The notes below the pieces were generated by a model. It did not search any database. It saw only the letters and a program-made list of their open reading frames with translations, and was not told the DNA's origin. Both the position numbers and the translations under genes were made by a program. From positions 1-45,974 of the forward strand of contig DIYG01000135.1 in the NCBI GenBank assembly GCA_002428935.1: a stretch of DNA of 45,974 nucleotides, read 5' to 3'. The DNA comes from Halieaceae bacterium UBA6060 (GTDB lineage: Bacteria; Pseudomonadota; Gammaproteobacteria; Pseudomonadales; Halieaceae). Shown here piece by piece: positions 29,229 through 37,974 of the stretch (positions are counted from its first letter, which is position 1; every line of letters starts with the position of its first letter).

Positions 29229-29496
29229 AGTTATTTTTCCTTATGTTCGTTTTTCTTCCCCAGGGGGAATGCGTTTGGGTCTCTTCTTTACCGCCTACGA
29301 CACAGAGCCCAGCTTGAGCCTAGACCAGTGGGCGACAAGTGCAAGAGCTTGGTCTTGGGCATGGGGTGATGGGGTGGGGCTTGGGGTGGTTCTTAGGGTG
29401 GGTAATGGGGTGAAACCTCGAACAAGTACCTGATAAATCCCCGCGGTCCGACACCTTGCTGTTTTACAATATGCCCTTTGACATATTTGAGACATC
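29229..29496. other. Divergent intergenic region between the PDZ/NTF2-like gene and maeB
   Basis: These 268 bases carry the two divergent promoters and the G-rich stretch described at 29363-29410. The part next to the minus-strand gene is unremarkable. Near maeB, TTGCTG at 29456 has no good -10 partner. I found no small gene with a plausible ribosome binding site. Confidence 0.4.
29363..29410 (+). promoter_or_regulatory. G-quadruplex motif upstream of maeB
   Basis: Four G4 tracts occur with loops of 4, 1 and 3 bases (29363-29386), followed by GGG, GGG and GGGG runs to 29410. This fits the strict quadruplex pattern on the plus (maeB coding) strand. It lies 87-134 bases before the maeB start and about 135 bases upstream of the divergent 28497-29228 gene. 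A regulatory effect on either gene is only inferred. Confidence 0.6.
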
Positions 29497-31779
29497 ATGG
29501 ACGACGACAAGAGCCGTCAGGCGGCACGGGAAGCCGCTCTCCGATATCACGCCCATCCAAAACCCGGCAAGCTGGAGATAAGAGCTACCAAACCTTTGGC
29601 CAACGGGCAGGATCTCGCCCGGGCCTACTCGCCGGGCGTTGCAGAAGCATGTATCGAAATTGGCGAGGACCCGGCGCGCGCCGCGGACTATACGGCGCGC
29701 GGTAACTTGGTGGCCGTGGTGAGTAACGGCAGCGCGGTGCTCGGTCTTGGAAACATCGGTGGCTTGGCCTCGAAACCGGTCATGGAAGGCAAGGCCGTAC
29801 TCTTCAAGACCTTCGCTGGCATCGACTGTTTTGATATCGAGCTCAATGAGTCCGATCCGGAAAAGCTAGCGGATATCGTTTGCGCCATGGAGCCGTCTTT
29901 TGGCGCCATTAATCTTGAGGACATCAAAGCTCCGGACTGCTTTATCGTCGAACAACGCTGCCGTGAGCGCATGGGTATTCCCGTGTTTCACGATGATCAA
30001 CATGGTACGGCGATCGTCGTCGGCGCTGCGGCGACCAACGCGCTGCGCATCGCTCGGAAGCGTTTTGAAGACATCAAGATCGTCTCCACCGGTGGCGGGG
30101 CGGCGGGTATCGCCTGTCTCAATATGTTGCTCAAGCTGGGCGTCAAACGAGAAAACGTGTGGCTGTGTGACCTTCACGGATTGGTTTACGCCGGTCGCGA
30201 GATCGATATGAATCCGCAGAAAGCGGACTTCGCTCAGGAGACGGAGCAACGAAGCCTGGATGAAGTGATTGAAGGCGCGGATTTCTTTCTCGGTCTCAGC
30301 GGTCCCCAGGTTCTCAGTACGACCATGGTCGAGAAGATGGGAGAGCGTCCCATCATCTTTGCGTTGGCAAACCCTGTACCGGAGATTCTTCCTGACGAAG
30401 TGCGGGAGGTACGCCCCGAAGCGATTATTGCCACGGGGCGCTCCGACTATCCCAATCAAGTGAACAACGTGCTCTGCTTTCCGTTTATCTTCCGCGGTGC
30501 CCTGGATGTGGGCGCGACGGAGATCAACGACGCCATGCAGCTCGCCTGCATCGATGGCATTGCGGCCCTGGCTCGGGCGACGACCAGCGCCGAGGCCGCT
30601 GACGCCTACCAGGGGGAGCAGTTGGTGTTCGGCACGGATTATCTGATCCCCAAGCCCTTTGATCCCCGCCTTATGGGCGTGGTGGCCAGCGCCGTGGCCA
30701 AAGCGGCCATGGAAACGGGTGTGGCCTCACGACCGTTAAGCGACTTTGAGGCTTACAAGCAGAAGCTAGACGGTTCCGTGTTTCGCTCGGCGCTCATCAT
30801 GCGCCCCGTGTTTGCGGCCGCCGCTCGATCTGAGCGCCGGATCGTGTTCGCCGAAGGGGAGGATGAGCGCGTGCTCCGCACGGCCCAGGCCATTTTGGAG
30901 GAGATGACGGATCGCCCCATTCTCATCGGTCGACCGGAGATTATCGCTCGCCGCTGCGAACGCGCGGGTTTAACGATTCGTCCCGGCGAGGATTTCGAAA
31001 TCGTCAACCCAGAAGATGACCCGCGTCATCGCAAATACTGGGAGGCCTATCTGGGTCTGATGGCCCGTCGCGGTGTCACGCCGGATTTGGCCAAGGTCAT
31101 CATGCGCACCAACACCACGGCCATTGCGGCCATCATGGTCTACTGCGGTGATGCGGACAGTATGATTTGCGGCAGCTTTGGTCAGTACCTGTGGCATCTG
31201 AATTATGTGAACCAGATTCTCGCCCGGGATGGCTTCCACCCTCGCGGAGCCCTGTCCCTGATGATTATGGACGATGAGCCCCTGTTCATTGCCGACACCC
31301 ATGTGCATCCCGAGCCCACTCCAGAAGAGATTGCGGACACGGTTATGGCCGCAGCAAACCACGTACGCCGTTTTGGTATGAAACCCAATATCGCGCTCTG
31401 CTCTCATTCGCAGTTCGGCAACCTGGACATCGATAGCGGACGGCGGATGCGTGAGGCCCTGGCCTTACTGGAGAAGCGCGAACCGGATTTTGCCTACGAA
31501 GGAGAGATGCACACGGACTCGGCCTTGGATCCGGAGCTTCGGGCGCGAATTTTTCCGCAGTCGCGGTTGGAGGGGCCCGCCAATGTGTTGGTGTTTGCCT
31601 ACGGCGATGCCGCATCGGGCGTGCGAAACATCCTGAAAATGCGCGGTGGGGCGCTGGAGGTTGGACCCATCCTTATGGGCATGGGGAACCGCGCCCATAT
31701 CGTCACGCCGTCCATCACCGCCCGGGGGTTGTTAAATATCTCGGCCCTGGCGGGGACTGACGTGGCCCACTACAACTAG
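29497..31779 (+). CDS. maeB: NADP-dependent malic enzyme with C-terminal phosphotransacetylase domain
   Basis: A 760-residue MaeB-type malic enzyme, oxidatively decarboxylating malate to pyruvate. The N-terminal malic domain (about 1-160) includes LARAYSPGVAEAC, FKTFAGIDCFDIELN and INLEDIKAPDCF, with metal-site FHDDQHGTAIV. The NAD(P)-binding domain (about 165-400) has the Gly-rich STGGGAAGIACLN. From about 440 the protein continues into a phosphate acetyl/butyryl transferase-like domain (RRIVFAEGEDERVLRTAQAI and PANVLVFAYGDAASG), which in MaeB is a regulatory module rather than an active transacetylase. Full length matches other MaeB proteins. The ribosome binding site is weak. The 3' end overlaps the convergent gene by four bases. 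Upstream lies a G-quadruplex motif. Confidence 0.96.
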   Translation: MDDDKSRQAAREAALRYHAHPKPGKLEIRATKPLANGQDLARAYSPGVAEACIEIGEDPARAADYTARGNLVAVVSNGSAVLGLGNIGGLASKPVMEGKAVLFKTFAGIDCFDIELNESDPEKLADIVCAMEPSFGAINLEDIKAPDCFIVEQRCRERMGIPVFHDDQHGTAIVVGAAATNALRIARKRFEDIKIVSTGGGAAGIACLNMLLKLGVKRENVWLCDLHGLVYAGREIDMNPQKADFAQETEQRSLDEVIEGADFFLGLSGPQVLSTTMVEKMGERPIIFALANPVPEILPDEVREVRPEAIIATGRSDYPNQVNNVLCFPFIFRGALDVGATEINDAMQLACIDGIAALARATTSAEAADAYQGEQLVFGTDYLIPKPFDPRLMGVVASAVAKAAMETGVASRPLSDFEAYKQKLDGSVFRSALIMRPVFAAAARSERRIVFAEGEDERVLRTAQAILEEMTDRPILIGRPEIIARRCERAGLTIRPGEDFEIVNPEDDPRHRKYWEAYLGLMARRGVTPDLAKVIMRTNTTAIAAIMVYCGDADSMICGSFGQYLWHLNYVNQILARDGFHPRGALSLMIMDDEPLFIADTHVHPEPTPEEIADTVMAAANHVRRFGMKPNIALCSHSQFGNLDIDSGRRMREALALLEKREPDFAYEGEMHTDSALDPELRARIFPQSRLEGPANVLVFAYGDAASGVRNILKMRGGALEVGPILMGMGNRAHIVTPSITARGLLNISALAGTDVAHYN

Positions 31780-32687
31780 TTACCAAAGAGTTTGCCCAGG
31801 GCTTTTTTGATCCCCTTGTCGACGGCTTCATCGGTTTCACGATCGACTTCGTTTTCGACCGTATCCCCTGCGCGATCGGTTTGTCGCTCTACTTTGCCAC
31901 CCAGCGCGCCCACCATATTGGAGAACAGATTGCCCTGAGCCTCAGTGTCTTCACCGCCCGTCTCGGCGCCGTTGGTTTCGGCGCTCATCGCGCCGAGCAT
32001 GCTGCCCAGCCCCTGGAGGTTCATAGGCTCCGCGGGTAGTTCAAACCGCGCCGCGTCGACGCTTTCGCCGCTTATACGGGTAAGTACGAGTTCGTTCTCA
32101 TAGCGGAGTACACCGGCGTTCAGTTCGTCCAGACGCTCGCGCATGTCCTCGCCCTGAGCCTGGGCTTTTTCCGAGGCGATTTCCGTCGCTACGTTCATCA
32201 TTCCAAACAGCGCATCGCGAAACTCGATGGCCAGGGGGTCGTCGGACAGCACGATTTCCGCCTTTCGTTCCTGACCGTTGTCGTCGCGAAAGCGAACCTC
32301 GTACACCTCGCCCACGATGCCCGCCACGGTTTCCTTACGACTGGTTTTATCCATGGAAAGCACTTCGGCGTCCAGGTCGCTGGGTGCTACAGCAGTCGCT
32401 GCGGAGGCAAAGCCGCGCATCACGGAGCCCGCGTCGATGACCATGGTCTGGCCATCCTCTACGGACACGGCGTAAATCGTTCCGTCGCGAACGATGGCGT
32501 AGCTTTGTCCATCGCCCATGCCAATGCGCAGCATATCGCCGCGATACTCAAACATTGCCTCACCCCCGTCACCGGATTGCACCACGGCGGTGCCTGCCAT
32601 CGTCAGGGAGGGCAGCAATGCCAGGAGCGTAGCGCTGGCAATGCGGAGCGACGGGCGGGTTTTCACGGCGGGCTTGGAGCGGTTCAT
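31776..32687 (-). CDS. Exported protein of unknown function
   Basis: A 303-residue protein with a signal peptide (residues 1-31, ending LTMAG). The mature N-terminal half is beta-rich with short repeated patterns (FEYRGDMLRIGMGDGQSYAI and VRDGTIYAVSVEDGQTMVI), followed by VAGIVGEVYEVRF, an arrangement reminiscent of DUF4412-type periplasmic proteins, though I am not certain. The C-terminus is a charged amphipathic helix (TVENEVDRETDEAVDKGIKK) ending in KLFGN. No catalytic motif is visible. AGGA seven bases before the ATG at 32687 defines the start; the frame is open further upstream but enters the preceding gene. It begins 19 bases after the membrane-protein gene on the same strand, so the pair is likely an operon. 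Confidence 0.75.
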   Translation of the reverse strand: MNRSKPAVKTRPSLRIASATLLALLPSLTMAGTAVVQSGDGGEAMFEYRGDMLRIGMGDGQSYAIVRDGTIYAVSVEDGQTMVIDAGSVMRGFASAATAVAPSDLDAEVLSMDKTSRKETVAGIVGEVYEVRFRDDNGQERKAEIVLSDDPLAIEFRDALFGMMNVATEIASEKAQAQGEDMRERLDELNAGVLRYENELVLTRISGESVDAARFELPAEPMNLQGLGSMLGAMSAETNGAETGGEDTEAQGNLFSNMVGALGGKVERQTDRAGDTVENEVDRETDEAVDKGIKKALGKLFGN

Positions 32688-32706
32688 GGGCGTATCCTGG
32701 CTGTTT

Positions 32707-33312
32707 TCAAGAAGGGAGCTGCGCCGCCTCGCTATCGAGCGTGGCGCTGATGGACTCATAGAAGTGATATTGCGCCCCCAGGCAAAAGGGTATGGCTACG
32801 AGGAGGCCCAGGCCGAAGGGAATCGCGGATAGGATAAGAATTCCCACGATAACCAGGGCCAGAGGTAAATAGGCCATGAAATGCGCGTTCACGCTGCGGC
32901 GACTCAGCTCCATGGCGGGCCAAAAATCCAGTTTCCGATCAGCGATGATGAGAATGGTCAGGCTGTAGGCGATGGAGAAATACAAACCTGGGATTACCAA
33001 AAGAAGGAAGCCGATGGCGGTAATTACCGAGGTGAGAATTGACGCGACAACCAGAGGTATCAGTTGCTGGTAGCCGTTAAACAGGTCGCCCAAGGGCGGT
33101 GTCTCGCCGCCCTTGACGCGTATGATCAGTAAGTAAAGCCCGGCGAATAGAGGGCTGTAGGTTAGAAAAGTGGCGAAGGGCACCCAACTGGCAATCCCGT
33201 TGAGGATCACTAGTAGAAGCGTCGCCAGCGTAAGTAGCCCCGGTTCTCGACGATAGATTTCCCAGCCCTTTGTCAGGCAGTCGCCGACGCTGGCTACGCG
33301 ATATTCGTTCAT
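32707..33312 (-). CDS. DUF975/YciC-like inner-membrane protein
   Basis: A 201-residue integral membrane protein with about five hydrophobic segments. The N-terminus YRVASVGDCLTKGWEIYRRE and the repeated helix-loop architecture (YLLIIRVKGGETPPLGDLFN, then LLLVIPGLYFSIAYSLTIL) resemble DUF975 / YciC-like membrane proteins of unknown function, in which a membrane-associated 'GLYLLIIRVxxGE...DLF' segment recurs. I selected ATG 33312 because the preceding in-frame stretch is non-hydrophobic, basic and unlike the family. It is divergent from ppc, 130 bases away, and precedes the exported protein at 31776-32687 in an apparent two-gene operon, suggesting both act at the inner membrane or periplasm. 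Confidence 0.78.
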   Translation of the reverse strand: MNEYRVASVGDCLTKGWEIYRREPGLLTLATLLLVILNGIASWVPFATFLTYSPLFAGLYLLIIRVKGGETPPLGDLFNGYQQLIPLVVASILTSVITAIGFLLLVIPGLYFSIAYSLTILIIADRKLDFWPAMELSRRSVNAHFMAYLPLALVIVGILILSAIPFGLGLLVAIPFCLGAQYHFYESISATLDSEAAQLPS

Positions 33313-33442
33313 GGCCTTGAATCTATCACAATGAGAGAGGATCTTGATGAAGTACTTTCTCGAATGGTACGTCGTGTGCATGGAATAGCGATAGTCATGT
33401 ATTAGCCGCATACTCGTTCCCTACCGCCAGCAGGAGTCCGCC

Positions 33443-36103
33443 TTGAATCACCGTCCCGACGACAACCCCACCACCGACGGCCAGATCAACTATGAAAGCC
33501 TGCGCAGGAACGTCAGTCACTTGGGCAATATTCTTGGTCAGACCATGGCCGAAAGCCACGGGGAGGAGTTTCTAGGCAAAGTTGAGCAGATCCGCTTGTT
33601 GTCCAAGGCCGCCAGCACCGGCGATGGCGACAGTCGCAGAGCTTTGGAACAGCTCCTGGGAGGGCTGGAGCATGATGAGCTGGCCCCCGTGGCGCGGGCA
33701 TTTGCACAGTTCCTGAACCTGGTAAACATAGCCGAACAGCATCACGGTCTGTCTCGGGAAATGGACGCTTTGAACTCCGCCAGCAATACCCTCGTATCGG
33801 CCTTGGAGTTGCTCGCGGATCAGGGGCTCAACGATGCAGAGCTCAAGGGAGCCATCGCAGATCTGCGAATCGAACTGGTGTTGACCGCCCATCCGACGGA
33901 AATCACCCGACGTTCGTTGATTCATAAATACGAAGAGATCGAGGGCTGCCTGCGCGAGCTGGAGTACGAGGGACTCACGGATTACGAACACCGTCGCGTG
34001 GATCGACGTTTGCGCGAGCTGATCGCCCAGCTCTGGCACACCCAGGAGTTCCGTGAAGCCAGGCCCAGTCCCGTAGACGAAGCGCGCTGGGGTTTTGCTG
34101 TTGTTGAGAATTCCCTGTGGAAAGCCGTGCCCGAGTTCCTGCGCCGCCTGGACGATGCTTTGAAAACCACCACGGGCCAGGGCTTGCCCCTGGATGCGGC
34201 ACCGGTGAAGTTCTCTTCCTGGATGGGCGGTGATCGAGATGGAAACCCCTATGTGACAGCGTCTGTGACCCGCGAGGTTTTGCTCCTGGGTCGTTGGCAG
34301 GCCGCGGCCTTATATGTGGAAGCCGTGAATGGCCTGGTCCAGGAACTGTCCATGAGTGCGGCGAACGAGACCTTGCAGCGCGCCGCCGGTCAGAGTCGTG
34401 AACCGTATCGCGCCGTGCTATCGGCCCTTCGTGAACGTTTGCGCGGCTGGCAACAGGCCCTGGAGCAACAACTGCGCGATGAGCCAGCGGAGGAGGCAGA
34501 TTTCGTCCGCTCTCCGCAGGAGTTACGCACACCCCTGCTTATGTGCTACGAGTCTCTTCACGGGTGTGGCATGGGCCGTATTGCCGACGGGCATTTACTC
34601 GATACGCTCCGTCAGTTGCACTGTTTTGGCCTCAATCTCGTGCGCATGGACATCCGTCAGCACTCGGAACGCCACAGTTCTGCTTTATCGGAGATTACCC
34701 AATATCTGGGCTTGGGTTCCTACGACAGTTGGGACGAGGTCCAGCGACGGACCTGGCTGGAAGGGGAGCTGCAGAGTCGCCGTCCCCTGGTGCCGCGGGA
34801 ATGGGACTGCAGTTCCGATACCCAGGAGGTGCTGGACTGCTGCGAAACCGTGGCTGCCCAGGGGGAAGGGGCCTTGGCCTGTTACATCATTTCCATGGCT
34901 CGAGATGTGTCCGATGTGCTCGCCGTAAAGCTATTACTCAAACACGCGGGTTGCGCTCATGAGCTTCCCGTGGTCCCGCTGTTCGAAACCCTGGATGACC
35001 TGGATCGCGCGCCGACGGTGATGACGGATCTGTTGGCTCTGCTGAAAAATCTCGATCAGACCCCGGAAGAGCAGATGGTCATGATCGGCTATTCGGACTC
35101 TGCCAAAGATGCGGGCATTCTTGCGGCGGCCTGGGCCCAGTATCGAGCCCAGGAATCGCTGCTTCGCGTGGGGCAGGAGGCCGGCGTACGTATTCAACTT
35201 TTCCACGGTCGCGGTGGAACCATCGGTCGCGGCGGCGCGCCGGCGCACGACGCGCTTTTGTCTCAGCCTCCCGGTTCCCTTGAGTGCGGTTTGCGGGTGA
35301 CAGAACAGGGGGAAATGATCCGTACAAAGCTGGGGATGAGCGGTCTCGCGGTAAAGACTCTGGCTTTGTACACGAGTGCCATCTTGGAAGCGCGAACGGT
35401 GCGGCCTCCAGAGCCCCAGGGGGCCTGGCGTGATGCCATGGAGCGCATGGCGGCGAGTTCCTGCGAGATCTACCGTGGGGTGGTGCGGGATAACCCTGAT
35501 TTTCTCCGCTACTTCCGGCAGGCCACGCCGGAGGGAGAGCTGGGAGCACTTCCCCTGGCATCTCGGCCCACCTCGCGAAAAAAAGGCGGGGGTATCGAGT
35601 CACTGCGGGCCATTCCGTGGATCTTCTCCTGGACGCAAAATCGTCTCATGCTGCCGTCCTGGTTGGGTGCGGGGCAGGCCCTGGCGAAAGAATTGGATCG
35701 TGATGGTCCCGCGCTGATTGACGCCATGGCCCGCGACTGGCCGTTTTTTGCGACCCGTCTATCCATGCTCGAAATGGTGTACAGCAAGACCGATAGTCAG
35801 CTCTCGGAACAATACGATGCGCGGTTGGTGGAGCCGGAACTGTTAGCCCTGGGCACAGAGCTTCGTCGTCAGTTGCAGGATGATGTGACCACCGTCCTCG
35901 GAATATTGGGGCAGGCGGAGCTTCTGGGCCGGGCAGCCTGGACTCGCGAGTCCCTGGGTCTTAGAAATATCTACACGGGGCCTCTCAATGTGCTGCAGGC
36001 GGAACTCCTGGGCCGTCTGCGACAGGGTGATGACGAAACCATTCGGCAGGCCATCATGATAACCATTGCCGGTGTTGCGGCCGGAATGCGTAACACCGGG
36101 TGA
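33443..36103 (+). CDS. ppc: Phosphoenolpyruvate carboxylase (TTG start)
   Basis: An 886-residue bacterial-type PEP carboxylase, fixing bicarbonate onto PEP to give oxaloacetate. The catalytic His150 lies in VLTAHPTEITRRS, the catalytic Lys555 in GYSDSAKDAGILAA and the Gly-rich loop is FHGRGGTIGRGGAP. The C-terminal AGMRNTG is the conserved tail that closes the allosteric site. The start is a TTG at 33443 with AGGAG six bases upstream; the next ATG, at residue 35, would remove conserved residues (LRRNVSHLGNILGQTM). Rare TTG starts are common in high-GC genes of this type. It sits directly ahead of the Entner-Doudoroff cluster, giving an anaplerotic link from its products. Confidence 0.97.
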   Translation: MNHRPDDNPTTDGQINYESLRRNVSHLGNILGQTMAESHGEEFLGKVEQIRLLSKAASTGDGDSRRALEQLLGGLEHDELAPVARAFAQFLNLVNIAEQHHGLSREMDALNSASNTLVSALELLADQGLNDAELKGAIADLRIELVLTAHPTEITRRSLIHKYEEIEGCLRELEYEGLTDYEHRRVDRRLRELIAQLWHTQEFREARPSPVDEARWGFAVVENSLWKAVPEFLRRLDDALKTTTGQGLPLDAAPVKFSSWMGGDRDGNPYVTASVTREVLLLGRWQAAALYVEAVNGLVQELSMSAANETLQRAAGQSREPYRAVLSALRERLRGWQQALEQQLRDEPAEEADFVRSPQELRTPLLMCYESLHGCGMGRIADGHLLDTLRQLHCFGLNLVRMDIRQHSERHSSALSEITQYLGLGSYDSWDEVQRRTWLEGELQSRRPLVPREWDCSSDTQEVLDCCETVAAQGEGALACYIISMARDVSDVLAVKLLLKHAGCAHELPVVPLFETLDDLDRAPTVMTDLLALLKNLDQTPEEQMVMIGYSDSAKDAGILAAAWAQYRAQESLLRVGQEAGVRIQLFHGRGGTIGRGGAPAHDALLSQPPGSLECGLRVTEQGEMIRTKLGMSGLAVKTLALYTSAILEARTVRPPEPQGAWRDAMERMAASSCEIYRGVVRDNPDFLRYFRQATPEGELGALPLASRPTSRKKGGGIESLRAIPWIFSWTQNRLMLPSWLGAGQALAKELDRDGPALIDAMARDWPFFATRLSMLEMVYSKTDSQLSEQYDARLVEPELLALGTELRRQLQDDVTTVLGILGQAELLGRAAWTRESLGLRNIYTGPLNVLQAELLGRLRQGDDETIRQAIMITIAGVAAGMRNTG

Positions 36104-36148
36104 TGGTGAAACCGCGGGGGCATCCCAGGGAATAGTTCGAGGAATGAA

Positions 36149-37972
36149 ATGGCAGAAATAAACCCCACCGTTGCGGAAGTAACGGCTCGTATCCGGGAGC
36201 GTAGTCAGGGCCCTCGGAGCGACTATCTCTCCTTGATGGAGCGCAGTCGCTCCCTCAAGCCCCAGCGGAGCCAATTGTCCTGTGGCAATCTGGCCCACGG
36301 TTTTGCCGCCTGTGATGGCGAAGATAAAGATCGTATCCGGCTCATGGAGTCGGCGAATATAGGGATCGTTACGGCCTACAACGACATGCTGTCGGCCCAT
36401 CAGCCCTACGCCACGTATCCAGATGTCATCAAAGAGCATCTTCGAGAAGTGGGTAGCACGGGTCAGGTGGCGGGAGGCGTGCCCGCCATGTGCGATGGCG
36501 TAACCCAGGGCCAGACGGGCATGGAGTTGTCCCTGTTTAGCCGGGACAACATCGCCCAGGCTACGGCCGTCGCACTTTCTCATCATATGTTTGACGGCAT
36601 TGTCTGCCTGGGTATCTGCGACAAAATCGTACCGGGGCTGGTGATAGGCGTGCTTCGCTTTGGTCACTTGCCCGCCTTGTTCATTCCCGCGGGACCTATG
36701 CCTTCAGGACTCCCCAATGCGGAAAAAGCGCGAGTGCGCCAGCTTTTTGCCGAGGGGAAGGTCGGTCGTGAGGAACTCCTGGCTGCGGAATCGGCCTCTT
36801 ATCACAGTGCTGGGACCTGCACGTTTTACGGCACCGCCAACAGCAATCAGATGGTCATGGAAGCCATGGGTCTGCAACTGCCCGGAGGCTCTTTCGTCAA
36901 CCCAGGTACACCGCTGCGCGAAGCCCTGACTCGCCAGGGGTGTCAACAGATAGCGCGCATCGCGGCTACCGGCGCCGAGCCCAGACCCCTGGCCGAAGTG
37001 ATTGACGAGCGCTCCTTCGTCAATGCCATTGTTGCGCTCCTGGCTTCCGGCGGTTCCACAAATCACACGATTCATCTTATCGCCATGGCGCGAGCGGCCG
37101 GCTTAAACGTGAACTGGGATGACTTTGCCGATTTGTCCGCGGTGGTTCCGCTCTTGGCGAGGGTGTATCCCAACGGTCAGGCCGACATCAATCATTTTCA
37201 CGCGGCGGGCGGAACAGGCTTTCTGTTTCGAGAGTTGCTGGAAGGTGGATTCATGCATGGAGATGCACAGACCGTGTGGGGACAGAATATGTCCGCCTAC
37301 GTACAAGAGCCCTACCTGGAGAGCGGGCAACTTGCCTGGCGCCCCGCGGCGCGAGAAAGCCTGGACGAAGAGGTATTGCGCCCGGCGTCAAAGCCCTTTG
37401 CCGAGGAGGGCGGTCTAAGACTGCTAAGGGGTAACCTCGGTCGAGGGGTGATCAAAGTATCCGCGGTAAAGGCTGAGCATCGTAAGGTCACAGCACCGGC
37501 CGTGGTGATCGATAGCCAGCACAGTTTGGTGGAGAAGTTTGAGGCGGGGGAGCTGGAGCGCGATTGTGTGGTGGTCGTGCGTTTCCAGGGGCCGAGGGCC
37601 AACGGCATGCCGGAGCTGCACAAGCTGACGCCGTTGTTGGGGGCTCTTCAGGACAAGGGTTTTGCCGTTGCCCTGGTAACCGATGGGCGCATGTCCGGGG
37701 CGTCGGGGAAGGTCCCCGCTGCGATCCATGTTTCTCCGGAGGCGGCCCAGGGCGGTCCCCTGGGTAAGCTGCAAGACGGGGACCTGATTACCGTGGATGC
37801 CAATGAAGGTAGCCTGTGCGTCGTTTTGGAGGAAGCTGCGCTGACGGAGCGTGTGCAGGCGGTCGACACGGTAGATAGTGAAGCCGGTGTTGGAAGAGAA
37901 TTGTTCGCGCTGTTCCGGCGCGCGGTATCAAGCCCGGAAGAGGGCGCCAGCGTTTTGTTTGAGGCGTTCTGA
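36149..37972 (+). CDS. edd: 6-phosphogluconate dehydratase
   Basis: A 607-residue IlvD/Edd-family dehydratase that converts 6-phosphogluconate to 2-keto-3-deoxy-6-phosphogluconate, the first Entner-Doudoroff step. Edd rather than dihydroxyacid dehydratase is indicated by length, genes downstream and motifs such as GIVTAYNDMLSAHQPYATYP, PAMCDGVTQGQTGMELSLFS and GIVCLGICDKIVPGLVIG, with Cys residues that bind the iron-sulfur cluster (CDG, CDK and AGTCTFYGTANSNQM). VTDGRMSGASGKVPAAIH is the conserved C-terminal motif. Start ATG 36149 has GAGG upstream. It lies 45 bases after ppc and two bases before glk, so it likely begins the tight metabolic run. Confidence 0.97.
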   Translation: MAEINPTVAEVTARIRERSQGPRSDYLSLMERSRSLKPQRSQLSCGNLAHGFAACDGEDKDRIRLMESANIGIVTAYNDMLSAHQPYATYPDVIKEHLREVGSTGQVAGGVPAMCDGVTQGQTGMELSLFSRDNIAQATAVALSHHMFDGIVCLGICDKIVPGLVIGVLRFGHLPALFIPAGPMPSGLPNAEKARVRQLFAEGKVGREELLAAESASYHSAGTCTFYGTANSNQMVMEAMGLQLPGGSFVNPGTPLREALTRQGCQQIARIAATGAEPRPLAEVIDERSFVNAIVALLASGGSTNHTIHLIAMARAAGLNVNWDDFADLSAVVPLLARVYPNGQADINHFHAAGGTGFLFRELLEGGFMHGDAQTVWGQNMSAYVQEPYLESGQLAWRPAARESLDEEVLRPASKPFAEEGGLRLLRGNLGRGVIKVSAVKAEHRKVTAPAVVIDSQHSLVEKFEAGELERDCVVVVRFQGPRANGMPELHKLTPLLGALQDKGFAVALVTDGRMSGASGKVPAAIHVSPEAAQGGPLGKLQDGDLITVDANEGSLCVVLEEAALTERVQAVDTVDSEAGVGRELFALFRRAVSSPEEGASVLFEAF

Positions 37973-37974
37973 GC

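Noticed and set aside
36104..36148. A HexR operator controlling edd or zwf
   Set aside because: The gaps before edd (36104-36148), zwf (39609-39638) and ppc (33313-33442) contain nothing like TGTARTTNNNAATTACA. Control by HexR cannot be claimed from sequence.
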